NCBI GenBank assembly: GCA_025055675.1
Contig: JANWWT010000002.1
Coordinates: forward strand, 239,201 to 303,200
Source of the DNA: Pseudanabaenaceae cyanobacterium SKYG29
GTDB lineage: Bacteria > Cyanobacteriota > Cyanobacteriia > Pseudanabaenales > Pseudanabaenaceae
Direction: 5' to 3'
DNA length: 64,000 nucleotides
Shown here: piece after piece, positions 7,934-16,209 of the stretch
Numbering within the stretch: position 1 is the first letter of the stretch
How the letters are laid out: every line of letters begins with the position of its first letter
Made by a program: the position numbers and the translations under genes
The notes under the pieces: model-generated
Told to the model about the DNA's origin: nothing
Seen by the model: the letters and a program-made list of their open reading frames with translations, nothing else
Database searches by the model: none

Positions 7934-8668
7934 TTGTTGTCACCTGTGTCACTCCACATCGGCTACGTCCCTGGGGCAAATACCCCCCCCAACCTCCACG
8001 AGTTGCTACCCGCCGATCGGTATAAGCTCGTGCCGGTTAACTATTTGACGGAAGATACAAATCTAGATTGCCTGCTAGTTTTTGATGAAGAGATTCCCAC
8101 CCTGCACTTGCCGATCGTGGTGATCAGTGAAAAAATTATTGACCCCCAAGTTGTCCATGTTCCCCCCAACCATGTTACCAATTTACCCCATTATATTGAA
8201 CAGTCCATCAGGCAATTTTTACACCGTCTCGATCGTTCCCAGGTTATCAGCGAGCAGCAGCGCAAACTAGCGGAGAAGCTAAAAGAAAGGCTAGGTTATT
8301 TAGGCGTATATTACAAACGTGACCCCAACCAATTCCTGCGAGCCATGACCCCCGACGATCGGCGCGCCTACCTGGCTAAGTTGACAGAAATCTACAAGGG
8401 GATTATTTTGGAGTACTTCAAAGAAAGCCCTGACCACCTCAATCAAAAGATCGATGAATTTACGAATATGGCATTTTTAGCAGATGTATCTGTTTCCCAA
8501 ATCCTAGAAATTCACATGAATTTGATGGAACAATTGAGTAAACAACTGCGGATCGAAGGTCACAAAGATGAAATTCTGCTAGATTATAGAATTACCCTTA
8601 TAGATGTGATTGCCCATCTCTGTGAAATGTATCGTCGTTCTATTCCGCCAAAGGCAGGTAACCTATGA
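7934..8668 (+). CDS. kaiA: Circadian clock protein KaiA (short N-terminal domain)
   Basis: KaiA stimulates KaiC autophosphorylation by binding the KaiC C-terminal tail. The C-terminal four-helix domain is well conserved: [30 protein letters not shown], and [23 protein letters not shown] at the end. The N-terminal pseudo-receiver domain is shorter than in Synechococcus elongatus (total 244 versus 284 residues) and is strongly diverged. The start is a TTG at 7934: the resulting [12 protein letters not shown] aligns with the usual MLS start of the family, and an in-frame stop lies only 18 bases upstream. It overlaps kaiB by four bases (ATGA). Confidence 0.92.
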   Translation: MLSPVSLHIGYVPGANTPPNLHELLPADRYKLVPVNYLTEDTNLDCLLVFDEEIPTLHLPIVVISEKIIDPQVVHVPPNHVTNLPHYIEQSIRQFLHRLDRSQVISEQQRKLAEKLKERLGYLGVYYKRDPNQFLRAMTPDDRRAYLAKLTEIYKGIILEYFKESPDHLNQKIDEFTNMAFLADVSVSQILEIHMNLMEQLSKQLRIEGHKDEILLDYRITLIDVIAHLCEMYRRSIPPKAGNL

Positions 8669-8970
8669 CTCCTCTCCGCAAAGCCTACGTCCTCAAACTC
8701 TATGTGGCGGGCAATACAATTAACTCCCTGCGGGCATTGAAGACCCTCAACGAAATTTTAGAGAAGGACTTCCAAGGTATTTACACCCTTAAGGTAATTG
8801 ATGTCCTGAAAAACCCCCAGCTAGCAGAGGAGGATAAAATTTTGGCTACCCCCACTTTAGCGAAAGTTTTACCCCCACCTTTGCGTAAAATTATTGGGGA
8901 CTTATCCGATCGTGAGAAAGTATTAGTTGGATTGGATTTACTTTACGAGGACCTACAGGAGCATGAGTAA
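8665..8970 (+). CDS. kaiB: Circadian clock protein KaiB
   Basis: KaiB is a fold-switching thioredoxin-like protein that binds phosphorylated KaiC, sequesters KaiA and relays timing to SasA and CikA. The 101-residue length is typical. Family motifs are intact: [14 protein letters not shown] at the N-terminus, [31 protein letters not shown] with the cis-proline region at about 62-72, and the acidic tail [10 protein letters not shown]. The ATG overlaps the kaiA stop by four bases, and the kaiB stop lies 8 bases inside kaiC, so translation of the three clock genes is probably coupled. Nothing is abnormal in the sequence. Confidence 0.96.
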   Translation: MTPLRKAYVLKLYVAGNTINSLRALKTLNEILEKDFQGIYTLKVIDVLKNPQLAEEDKILATPTLAKVLPPPLRKIIGDLSDREKVLVGLDLLYEDLQEHE

Positions 8971-10498
8971 TTTCGACCAGCAGGAGCGGGGTATCAAGAA
9001 GCTGCGCACGATGATCGAGGGCTTGGATGACATCACCCACGGCGGCTTACCCATGGGTAGGGCAACGTTAGTCAGTGGTACGGCAGGTACAGGTAAGACT
9101 CTCTTGGCGCTGCAGTTTCTCCACAATGGCATTGTCCACCTCGATGAACCTGGTGTATTCGTGACTTTTGAGGAGTCCCCAGAAGACATTATTAAAAATG
9201 CCTACAGTTTTAATTGGGATTTGCCTAAATTGATCGCCCAGGGGAAGTTATTTATTCTCGATGCCTCCCCTGACCCGGAAGGGCAAGAAATTGTGGGGGA
9301 ATTTGACCTGTCTGCCCTCATTGAGCGGATCCATTACGCCGTCGTGAAGTACAAAGCTAAGCGGGTAGCGATCGATTCCATTAGTGCCATTTTCCAACAG
9401 TATGACTCCATTTCCCTGGTGCGGCGGGAGATGTTTCGGTTGGTGGTAAGATTGAAATCCCTGGGGGCAACCACAGTCATGACAGCCGAACGGGTGGATG
9501 AGTACGGTCCCGTGGCACGCTTTGGTGTAGAAGAATTTGTCTCCGATAATGTGATTATTTTGCGCAATGTTTTGGAGGGAGAGAGGCGGCACAGGACAGC
9601 GGAAATTTTGAAGTTGCGAGGGACAACCCATATGAAGGGGGAATTTCCTTTTACTATGACCAACCAGGGCATCAATATCTTTCCTTTGGGCGCCATGCGC
9701 TTGACGCAAAAGTCCTCCAATGTGCGGGTTTCTTCAGGAATTAAAACCCTGGATGAGATGTGCGGTGGTGGCTACTTTAAGGACTCCATTATCTTGATTA
9801 CGGGGGCAACGGGTACGGGTAAAACCCTGATGGTGACCAAATTTTTGGAGGATGGCTGTAAGAATGGGGAAAAAGCTATTTTGTTTGCCTATGAGGAGTC
9901 GCGGGCCCAACTGTCCCGTAATGCTTCTTCTTGGGGCACGGACCTGGAAAAGTTAGAAAATAGCGGTGTTCTCCGTATTATTTGCACTTACCCCGAAGCC
10001 ACGGGTTTGGAAGACCACCTCCAACAAATCAAGACGGAAATTGATAATTTCAAGCCCACTAGAATAGCGATCGATTCTCTCTCGGCTTTGGCGCGGGGGG
10101 TGAGCAACAACACATTCCGTCAATTTGTGATTGGTCTAACAGGCTTTGTCAAGCAGGAAGAAATTACAGGGCTATTTACCAACACCACAGATCAATTCAT
10201 GGGGTCCCATTCCATTACGGAATCCCATATTTCCACAATTACGGACACCATCATTCTCCTGCAGTATGTGGAAATTCGCGGCGAGATGTCCAGGGCAGTG
10301 AATGTGTTTAAGATGCGGGGTTCTTGGCACGACAGCCGCATTCGCGAGTATGTGATTACTGACCAGGGGGCACAGATCAAAGATTCCTTCCAGGGGTTTG
10401 AACGCATTCTCAGTGGTTCGCCCACGCGGGTGTCCATTGATGAGAAGACGGAACTATCGCGGATTATGCGGGGGGTACAGTCTGACCCTGACCTATGA
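8963..10498 (+). CDS. kaiC: Circadian clock protein KaiC
   Basis: KaiC is the double-RecA-fold ATPase, autokinase and autophosphatase at the core of the clock. The chosen ATG at 8963 gives 511 residues ([17 protein letters not shown]), close to the 519 of S. elongatus; an earlier in-frame codon inside kaiB is rejected. The CI domain has Walker A GTAGTGKT (39-46) and catalytic Glu pair 70-71. CII has GATGTGKT (281-288) and Glu 311-312. The phosphorylation pair is Ser424-Thr425 in SHISTITD. The C-terminal A-loop and tail ([10 protein letters not shown]) that bind KaiA are present. All catalytic features are intact, so a working oscillator is expected. Confidence 0.97.
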   Translation: MSNFDQQERGIKKLRTMIEGLDDITHGGLPMGRATLVSGTAGTGKTLLALQFLHNGIVHLDEPGVFVTFEESPEDIIKNAYSFNWDLPKLIAQGKLFILDASPDPEGQEIVGEFDLSALIERIHYAVVKYKAKRVAIDSISAIFQQYDSISLVRREMFRLVVRLKSLGATTVMTAERVDEYGPVARFGVEEFVSDNVIILRNVLEGERRHRTAEILKLRGTTHMKGEFPFTMTNQGINIFPLGAMRLTQKSSNVRVSSGIKTLDEMCGGGYFKDSIILITGATGTGKTLMVTKFLEDGCKNGEKAILFAYEESRAQLSRNASSWGTDLEKLENSGVLRIICTYPEATGLEDHLQQIKTEIDNFKPTRIAIDSLSALARGVSNNTFRQFVIGLTGFVKQEEITGLFTNTTDQFMGSHSITESHISTITDTIILLQYVEIRGEMSRAVNVFKMRGSWHDSRIREYVITDQGAQIKDSFQGFERILSGSPTRVSIDEKTELSRIMRGVQSDPDL

Positions 10499-11991
10499 CC
10501 AGGATTTTCCGCAAGATAGCGGGGTTGCGCTGTTGGCGACGATCGGTAGTAGGGGATGTGGGGTTTGTCCCCACGATGGGTGCTCTCCACCCGGGGCATG
10601 GCAGTTTAATTGAGCGGGCGCGGCGGGAGAATCGCCATGTGGTGGTCAGCATTTTCGTCAACCCTATCCAGTTCGGTCCCCAGGAGGATTTCCAGCGCTA
10701 TCCCCGTACTTGGGGGGAGGATGTGCAGCTCTGCGAAAGTTTGGGGGTGGATGTCATCTTTGCGCCTACGGCAGAGGAGGTAGTGCCTAGTTTTCGGGTC
10801 TTACCCCCAGGGGACATGGTGTCAGTGCTCTGTGGCAAGTATCGCCCTGGTCATTTTGAGGGTGTCTGCACGATCGTGCTCCAGCTCCTAAATATTGTCC
10901 AACCCGATCGGGTCTATTTGGGGCAGAAGGATGGGCAACAGGTGGCGATCGTGGAGCGCATGGTGCAGGAGTTCCATTTGCCTGTGCAGGTAGTGCGCTG
11001 TCCCACAGTGCGGGAGGCTTCGGGTTTAGCCTTGAGTTCTCGCAATCGCTATTTGACGGGGGCAGAACGGGAAACAGCAACTTTGCTCTCCCAAGCTCTA
11101 GCCTTGGCGGTCAGGCAATTTCAGACGGGGGAACGATCGGCGGCAGTTTTGACCGCATCTGTCCAAAGTTTCTTGCGCCAATACCCCCAAATCCAGCTAC
11201 AGTATATCGAATGTGTGGATTTTCAGACCCTCACTCCCCTCGATGTAATTATGGATGGTATGACGGCTATGTTGGCGATCGCTGGCTATGTGGGCAATAC
11301 CCGCCTCATTGATAATGTAATCCTCCAAAAGCGCCGCCCGATCGTGGCAATTGACGGTCCTGCCGGGGCGGGGAAATCAACGGTGGCTAAGTTGGTGGCA
11401 GAGAAACTGGGCTTGGTTTATTTGGACACGGGGGCAATGTACCGCGCCATCACCTGGAGTGTGCTACAGGCAGGGATTGACCTAGAGGACAAAAGTGGGA
11501 TCGTGGAATTGGCAAGCAGCCTCAATCTGCAAGTTACCAGTGATGCCCAAATTTTCGTCAATGGGGAAAACGTCACCCAGGTCATTCGCCAGGAGGCAGT
11601 CACCAAAGCTGTATCCACAGTGGCAGCGATCCCCGAAGTGCGGGCAATTCTAGTTAAGGAACAACAGGCCCTAGGGCAAGGGGGAGGAGTGGTTATGGAA
11701 GGTAGGGACATCGGCACCCATGTTTTCCCCCAGGCAGAAGTAAAAATTTTCCTTACCGCTTCTGTAGAGGAACGGGCAAGGCGCAGGCAGCGGGATTTGC
11801 AGCAGCGGCAACAGGAAGTACCCCCCTTAGCGGAAATTCAAAAATCGATCGAGGAACGGGACTACAAGGACATGCACCGCCCTGTTTCCCCCCTCAGGCA
11901 AGCCCAGGATGCTGTCAGAATTGACACCGATGGCATGACCATTGAAGAGGTAGTAAGCAAAATCATCAGCCTGTTTCGGGAGCGCTTGTGA
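10495..11991 (+). CDS. panC/cmk: Bifunctional pantoate--beta-alanine ligase / cytidylate kinase
   Basis: This is a fused enzyme. The N-terminal half (about 1-278) is pantothenate synthetase, joining pantoate and beta-alanine with ATP for coenzyme A synthesis. It shows [12 protein letters not shown] (about 24-35), [19 protein letters not shown] and SSRNRYL. The C-terminal half (about 281-498) is CMP/dCMP kinase, with the P-loop GPAGAGKST (288-296), DTGAMYRA and [14 protein letters not shown]. The fusion is characteristic of cyanobacteria. The ATG overlaps the kaiC stop (ATGA), making this the fourth link of the clock operon. Both catalytic halves look complete. Confidence 0.95.
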   Translation: MTRIFRKIAGLRCWRRSVVGDVGFVPTMGALHPGHGSLIERARRENRHVVVSIFVNPIQFGPQEDFQRYPRTWGEDVQLCESLGVDVIFAPTAEEVVPSFRVLPPGDMVSVLCGKYRPGHFEGVCTIVLQLLNIVQPDRVYLGQKDGQQVAIVERMVQEFHLPVQVVRCPTVREASGLALSSRNRYLTGAERETATLLSQALALAVRQFQTGERSAAVLTASVQSFLRQYPQIQLQYIECVDFQTLTPLDVIMDGMTAMLAIAGYVGNTRLIDNVILQKRRPIVAIDGPAGAGKSTVAKLVAEKLGLVYLDTGAMYRAITWSVLQAGIDLEDKSGIVELASSLNLQVTSDAQIFVNGENVTQVIRQEAVTKAVSTVAAIPEVRAILVKEQQALGQGGGVVMEGRDIGTHVFPQAEVKIFLTASVEERARRRQRDLQQRQQEVPPLAEIQKSIEERDYKDMHRPVSPLRQAQDAVRIDTDGMTIEEVVSKIISLFRERL

Positions 11992-12548
11992 ACTATCATA
12001 AAGATTTGGGAGACACGACACAAACTATGACGGTATTTGAAGGTAACTTCACCGATACAGACGATCTGCATTTTGCCCTGGTCATGGGGCGGTTTAATGA
12101 CTTGGTAATGACTAGGTTAATGCAGGGATGTGTAGATACCCTTGTCCGTCATGGGGTGAAAGAAAGCAACATCGATCGGGCGTGGGTGCCTGGTAGTTTT
12201 GAAATTCCCTTGGTGGCAAGGGAGCTGGCTTTAACGGGTCACTACGATGCGGTCATTTGTCTGGGGGCAATTATTCGGGGGGACACGCCCCATTTTGACT
12301 ATGTGGCAGCGGAGGCAGCTAAGGGGATTGCGGCGGCTTCCCTCCAGACAGGCGTACCGATTATTTTTGGCATTATCACTGCTGACAACATGCAACAGGC
12401 GTTGGAGCGGGCAGGAATCAAGGTGAACAAAGGGGGGGAATATGCCCTCAATGCGATCGAAATGGCAAATCTAATGCGCCACATCCGCAAAGTGACGGCA
12501 GTACGTCCTGAGCGCTATAATGCCATACCACCGGGAACAGACCAGTGA
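11988..12548 (+). CDS. ribH: 6,7-dimethyl-8-ribityllumazine synthase
   Basis: RibH condenses 5-amino-6-ribitylaminouracil with dihydroxybutanone phosphate, the penultimate step of riboflavin synthesis, and usually assembles into shells. Motifs seen are [42 protein letters not shown] (with the catalytic His) and [17 protein letters not shown]. The GTG at 11988 was chosen because GGGAG precedes it at good spacing and it overlaps the upstream stop as GTGA. The ATG at 12027 (MTVFEGNFT) matches the usual cyanobacterial N-terminus but has a poor ribosome-binding site, so either start is possible. It couples to the next gene through TGATG. Confidence 0.93.
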   Translation: MNYHKDLGDTTQTMTVFEGNFTDTDDLHFALVMGRFNDLVMTRLMQGCVDTLVRHGVKESNIDRAWVPGSFEIPLVARELALTGHYDAVICLGAIIRGDTPHFDYVAAEAAKGIAAASLQTGVPIIFGIITADNMQQALERAGIKVNKGGEYALNAIEMANLMRHIRKVTAVRPERYNAIPPGTDQ

Positions 12549-13375
12549 TGAAAGCTTACCTTGCGGCGGCTGTGCAAATGACTAGTACGCCTGATTTGGA
12601 GAGTAATCTCAGCCAGGCGGAAGACCTCATTCAGTTGGCGGTTAACAGGGGTGCAGAGTTAGTTGCCCTGCCTGAAAACTTTCCCTTTTTAGGGGATGAG
12701 GAAGAAAAACGCCAAAAAGCCAGCACGATCGCTGAATGGAGCGAGAAATTCCTCAAGACTATGGCGCAGCGCTACCAGATCACGATTTTGGGGGGTGGCT
12801 ATCCTGTACCAGCGGCGGCAGGTAAGTTCTATAACACGGCACTCCTGGTGGGTCCCCAAGGGGAAGAACTGGCGCGCTATCACAAAATCCATCTCTTTGA
12901 TGTCAATCTGCCGGATGGCAACACCTACCGCGAATCAGCTACTATCCTGGCGGGCAGAGAATTGCCCCCTGTCTATAAGTCCGATACTTTGGGGAATTTG
13001 GGTCTGTCGGTCTGTTATGATGTCCGTTTCCCGGAACTCTATCGTCATCTTGCCCAAAACGGGGCTGAGGTTCTGTTTGTCCCTGCCGCTTTTACTGCTT
13101 TTACGGGGAAAGACCACTGGCAGGTGCTGTTGCAGGCGCGGGCGATCGAGAACACCTGTTACGTCATTGCTGCTGCGCAAGTGGGGACGCATTACCAACG
13201 CCGCCAATCCCATGGTCATGCCATGATTGTTGACCCCTGGGGCACGATTCTCGCTGATGCCGGTAACACACCAGGAGTAGCGATTGCGGAAATTCAACCA
13301 GCCCGCCTAGAGCAGATTCGCCGCCAAATGCCCTGCCTGCAGCACATGACCTGGAGTTGTACGGTTAGTCTTTAA
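12548..13375 (+). CDS. Carbon-nitrogen hydrolase, nitrilase superfamily (Nit1-like)
   Basis: This is a 275-residue nitrilase-fold amidase. The Glu-Lys-Cys triad is visible: E43 in LVALPENFPF, K113 in YHKIHLFD and C156 in LSVCYDVRFPELYR. The motif set (GGGYPVPAAAGKFYNTALL, AAFTAFTGKDHW) is closest to the Nit1 branch, whose best-known members hydrolyse deaminated glutathione; that substrate is inference here. The ATG overlaps the ribH stop (TGATG), so this is the last gene of the kai operon. Its final 11 bases overlap the 3' end of mltA on the other strand, leaving no room for a conventional terminator. Confidence 0.88.
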   Translation: MKAYLAAAVQMTSTPDLESNLSQAEDLIQLAVNRGAELVALPENFPFLGDEEEKRQKASTIAEWSEKFLKTMAQRYQITILGGGYPVPAAAGKFYNTALLVGPQGEELARYHKIHLFDVNLPDGNTYRESATILAGRELPPVYKSDTLGNLGLSVCYDVRFPELYRHLAQNGAEVLFVPAAFTAFTGKDHWQVLLQARAIENTCYVIAAAQVGTHYQRRQSHGHAMIVDPWGTILADAGNTPGVAIAEIQPARLEQIRRQMPCLQHMTWSCTVSL

Positions 13376-14465
13376 GAAGCAGATAATAGAGGCGACCAGG
13401 GGATTTGATTAAGCCAGCGCGGTCTTGGGCTGTCTTGCCTGTACCCATAAAAATATCTACCCGTCCTGGTCCTCTAATGGCACTGCCTGCATCCTGATCG
13501 AGAACGAAGCGGAATACCCAACGGTAGGAGGGAGTGGGGGAAGGGGAAGAGAAAAAGGGTAAGGTGGTGGCAATGAGGGCGAGACCACCAGGGGGCAGCA
13601 GCGATTTATCCGTGGCAATCGATCGTTCAGCTGTGACAGGCACACCAATACTACCAGTAGCGGGTCTACCTTGGGTTTCGCGGAAAAAGATGTAACTCTC
13701 ATTGCGGTAGAGATAATCCATCAACTCCTGGGGATAGCGCTGGAAATAAGCAATAATGGCGGGTAAATTCACTTCCTCTGGTTTCATCTTGCCGTCTTTG
13801 ATTAACTCCGCGCCAATGGAAGTGTAAGGACGATCGGTCTTTCCCGCATAACCCACCGTCATCATCTCTTTGTCAGATAAGCGCAGGCGTGCTGAACCCT
13901 GCACATGAATTAAAAACACTTCTAGGGGATCAGCCAACCAGACCAATTCCCAACCCTGCAATCTGTCCGTTGTTTCCAGCTCCCGGCGCGTGGGATGGGG
14001 TCTTTCCCACTCAGCAAAATCTGCAGGCAGACGATAGAGCGGATAACGAAACCGATCGGTCTTTGTTCTGCTGGCATTAAAGACAGGTTCGTAATAGCCC
14101 GTAAACAAAACCGTCCCCTGATTATCTCTCCCGATCGATTGATAAAAGACAAACTCCTGCAAAACTTGCCTCTGTAATTCCTCTAAGTTTCTGCTGGTTA
14201 GCAACAACTGGCGAAAGCGCCTGAGACTGCGCACCATCCGATCGTGGGTAATATCGCCGATCGGGTAGAACTTGTGGGAAGAGGGTTTAGCCAAAAAAGC
14301 CAGACTGTAGTCAATTGCTCTGATTAACCTTGGCCGATCGGTAAACAACATTTCATCTTGCAATACCTGCTTCCCCTCCTGCACAGGGACTAATACTGAC
14401 TGGGCAAAGCCAACCCCCCCCAGTAAAAAGTACAGTAAACTAGCCTGAATTAGCTGCTTCCCCAT
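13365..14465 (-). CDS. mltA: MltA-family lytic murein transglycosylase
   Basis: This 366-residue murein hydrolase has an N-terminal signal sequence (about 4-22, LLYFLLGGVGFAQS). The MltA specificity domain carries FTGYYEPVFNASR and WLADPLEVFLIHVQGSARL. The C-terminal 3D domain holds the catalytic region VLDQDAGSAIRGPGRVDIFMGTG, with the expected aspartates. It cleaves glycan strands non-hydrolytically, like Slt, and acts in the periplasm or at the envelope. I see no lipobox cysteine, unlike the enterobacterial lipoprotein form. It is convergent with the kai operon and divergent from the peroxiredoxin gene, 83 bases away. Confidence 0.9.
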   Translation of the reverse strand: MGKQLIQASLLYFLLGGVGFAQSVLVPVQEGKQVLQDEMLFTDRPRLIRAIDYSLAFLAKPSSHKFYPIGDITHDRMVRSLRRFRQLLLTSRNLEELQRQVLQEFVFYQSIGRDNQGTVLFTGYYEPVFNASRTKTDRFRYPLYRLPADFAEWERPHPTRRELETTDRLQGWELVWLADPLEVFLIHVQGSARLRLSDKEMMTVGYAGKTDRPYTSIGAELIKDGKMKPEEVNLPAIIAYFQRYPQELMDYLYRNESYIFFRETQGRPATGSIGVPVTAERSIATDKSLLPPGGLALIATTLPFFSSPSPTPSYRWVFRFVLDQDAGSAIRGPGRVDIFMGTGKTAQDRAGLIKSPGRLYYLLLKD

Positions 14466-14498
14466 GGTAAATAAAGGTTAAGTTTGTAACAAATTGCC

Positions 14499-14548
14499 CT
14501 GACTAAGCGTATATTCAAAATACAATGCCCAAATAAGGACATACGCTT
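14499..14548 (+). promoter_or_regulatory. Peroxiredoxin promoter with an 8-base inverted repeat
   Basis: The candidate promoter is CTGACT (14499-14504), a 16-base spacer and TACAAT (14521-14526). A perfect inverted repeat, AAGCGTAT (14505-14512) and ATACGCTT (14541-14548), brackets the -10 element, and its second arm touches the ATG. It could be an operator or an RNA element; which one is not decided by sequence. Confidence 0.5.
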
Positions 14549-15184
14549 ATGACTCTACAACTTGGGGATACTGTTCCTGATTTTACCCAAGACTCTTCCG
14601 AAGGACCAATCCATTTTTACGAGTGGATGGAAGACAAGTGGGTAGTTTTATTTTCTCACCCTGCTGATTATACGCCTGTGTGCACCACGGAACTGGGAGA
14701 GGTAGCCAAGCTGAAACCTGAATTTGACAAACGCAATGTCAAGGTGATTGCCCTGAGTGTGGACGACGCGGAATCCCATCGGGGTTGGATCAAGGACATC
14801 AACGAAACCCAAAATACTACGATCAACTATCCTATCCTTGCCGACGCGGATAAAAAAGTATCGGAACTCTACGGCATGATTCACCCCAACGCCAATCCCA
14901 ACGTCACAGTCAGGGCAGTTTTCATCATCGACCCCAACAAAAAACTCCGTCTCACCCTCACCTATCCTCCCAGCACAGGACGCAATTTTGATGAAATCCT
15001 GCGGGTGATTGATTCTTTGCAACTGACGGATAACTATCAAGTGGCTACCCCTGCCAACTGGAAGGACGGGGATGACTGCGTGGTTGTGCCCTCCATTCCC
15101 ACGGAGGAAGCCAAACAGAAATTCCCTAAAGGGGTCACAGAGATTAAACCCTACCTGCGTATGACGCCCCAACCCAATAAGTAA
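14549..15184 (+). CDS. 1-Cys peroxiredoxin (Prx6 type)
   Basis: This is a 211-residue thiol peroxidase that reduces peroxides in the cytoplasm. The peroxidatic cysteine is C45 in HPADYTPVCTTELG. The C-terminal extension with DGDDCVVVPSIP and the length place it in the 1-Cys Prx6 branch rather than the 2-Cys AhpC branch. The conserved WIKDINE and RAVFIIDPNKKLRL segments are normal. AAGGA lies nine bases before the ATG. It has its own promoter with an inverted repeat and its own terminator just after the stop, so it is probably monocistronic and stress-regulated (inference). Confidence 0.93.
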   Translation: MTLQLGDTVPDFTQDSSEGPIHFYEWMEDKWVVLFSHPADYTPVCTTELGEVAKLKPEFDKRNVKVIALSVDDAESHRGWIKDINETQNTTINYPILADADKKVSELYGMIHPNANPNVTVRAVFIIDPNKKLRLTLTYPPSTGRNFDEILRVIDSLQLTDNYQVATPANWKDGDDCVVVPSIPTEEAKQKFPKGVTEIKPYLRMTPQPNK

Positions 15185-15192
15185 AAATTTTG

Positions 15193-15216
15193 TCCCGTCT
15201 GTAGGGCGGGATTTTT
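15193..15216 (+). terminator. Rho-independent terminator after the peroxiredoxin gene
   Basis: A seven-base-pair stem (TCCCGTC with GGCGGGA, one G-T pair) closes a five-base loop and is followed by TTTTT. An A-run on the other side (AAAAA at 15183-15187) means it may also serve the convergent gene. Confidence 0.85.
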
Positions 15217-15574
15217 AGTGGCGTTGCCAGTAGCGATAGATCATTTCTAGCCAGGAGAGATAGTTGGGTAGGTGGAAATAATAGGCAATTAGTTTAGAGA
15301 GGACATAGTCAGTAGCAAAAAAGATAACAATCATCATTACTAAACAAGCTAAAGCTAGGCGGGGGTAATACTTAATAGTCGCAAGCACCATGTTCTCTTG
15401 GGGGAGGGGAGCTTTGCCCTCTAGCTGAGCAATGGTAGTGTTGGTCACCAAGCCCGTCTGTGCCACGCTGCGCACAATTAATGCATTTTGTTGTTCCAAC
15501 TTATCCAAACGTTTTGGTGTGAGCTTCTGTAAACGGTCAATCTCCTGCAAGAGGTTGGGGCTATCTTTAGGCAT
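15215..15574 (-). CDS. Small membrane protein with a coiled N-terminal region
   Basis: This protein has 119 residues from the ATG at 15574 (MPKDSPNLLQEIDRLQKL). Residues 1-35 look helical and charged. A membrane segment follows at about 69-89 (LALACLVMMIVIFFATDYVL), and the tail is rich in aromatics (NYLSWLEMIYRYWQRH). A longer in-frame reading back to 15697 would overlap the divergent gene at 15638 and lacks support, so it was not used. The ribosome-binding site is weak. I do not recognise the family. It ends within the peroxiredoxin terminator's T-run. Confidence 0.65.
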   Translation of the reverse strand: MPKDSPNLLQEIDRLQKLTPKRLDKLEQQNALIVRSVAQTGLVTNTTIAQLEGKAPLPQENMVLATIKYYPRLALACLVMMIVIFFATDYVLSKLIAYYFHLPNYLSWLEMIYRYWQRH

Positions 15575-15637
15575 ATTTCTTGTAACGTCACTGCCAAGTT
15601 TATTAAAATTATAAACAAGTAGGTTTGGAGTAGCAAG

Positions 15638-15847
15638 ATGGTTTGCAAGAGCGGTTCCCCCTTGGCAATGGCAGTTAGAGCTTACAGAGATTTCCACTTT
15701 AGGACTGGTTTATTACTCGACAAAGGTGCTCGTCTTTTGGGTGTGAATCGTTTCCCCCTGACTAAACCCCTGTACAAGGTTGCCAAAATTGCTGGCTACA
15801 CTAACGTTGCTCTTGCTAGTATAGCTCTAGTCCTCCTAGAAGATTAG
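15638..15847 (+). CDS. Small basic hypothetical protein upstream of the SufA/IscA gene
   Basis: A 69-residue frame begins MVCKSGSPLAMAVRAYRDF and ends VALASIALVLLED, with basic residues in the first two thirds and one short hydrophobic stretch near the C-terminus. GGAG stands about eight bases before the ATG, and only five bases separate its stop from the SufA/IscA start, so the two are likely co-transcribed. No cysteines beyond C3 are present, so direct cluster binding is unlikely. I do not recognise it. Its placement and ribosome-binding site support it being a real gene. Confidence 0.6.
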   Translation: MVCKSGSPLAMAVRAYRDFHFRTGLLLDKGARLLGVNRFPLTKPLYKVAKIAGYTNVALASIALVLLED

Positions 15848-15852
15848 TAGTT

Positions 15853-16206
15853 ATGATTACTTTGACAGAAGCAGCGGTCAAGCGTGTACGTACTCTGCAG
15901 GCTCAAAGGCAAACTAATGCTGCCCTGCGTATTGGTGTTAAGAGTGGTGGTTGTTCTGGTTTGTCCTACACCATGGACTTTGTGGAGGAGTTGCAACCCC
16001 TAGAGAGGGAATATGAATGTAATGGGGTCAGAATTGTGATTAATGACCTCTATCGCCCCCATTTGGAAGGTTTGGAACTAGATTATGCAGAAGACTTGAT
16101 GGGGGGTGGTTTCCGTTTCTACAATCCCAACGCGATCCGTTCCTGTAGCTGTGGCACTTCCTTTGCTACCCCCAAAGATATGGGTAAACCCGTTGCTTGC
16201 AGCTAA
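15853..16206 (+). CDS. sufA: Iron-sulfur cluster assembly protein, A-type carrier (SufA/IscA family)
   Basis: A-type carriers bind and hand on Fe-S clusters, or iron, during cluster assembly. The 117-residue protein has the three signature cysteines: C34 in SGGCSGLSY and C98/C100 in RSCSCGTSF. Length and spacing are standard for the family; SufA and IscA cannot be separated confidently, so the symbol is provisional. A short C-terminal tail ends in another cysteine (KPVACS). It lies in a run with the 69-residue protein upstream and the MBL-fold gene three bases downstream. Confidence 0.9.
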   Translation: MITLTEAAVKRVRTLQAQRQTNAALRIGVKSGGCSGLSYTMDFVEELQPLEREYECNGVRIVINDLYRPHLEGLELDYAEDLMGGGFRFYNPNAIRSCSCGTSFATPKDMGKPVACS

Positions 16207-16209
16207 CCT

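Noticed and set aside
9248..9709. A 153-codon frame antisense to kaiC
   Set aside because: It is a mirror of the highly conserved kaiC codons; no independent evidence.
12696..13226. A 176-codon frame in another phase inside the nitrilase gene
   Set aside because: The nitrilase frame has an intact catalytic triad and this one has no protein-like features.
14648..15172. A 174-codon frame antisense to the peroxiredoxin gene
   Set aside because: The peroxiredoxin gene is certain, and the antisense product has a histidine- and glycine-rich shadow composition.
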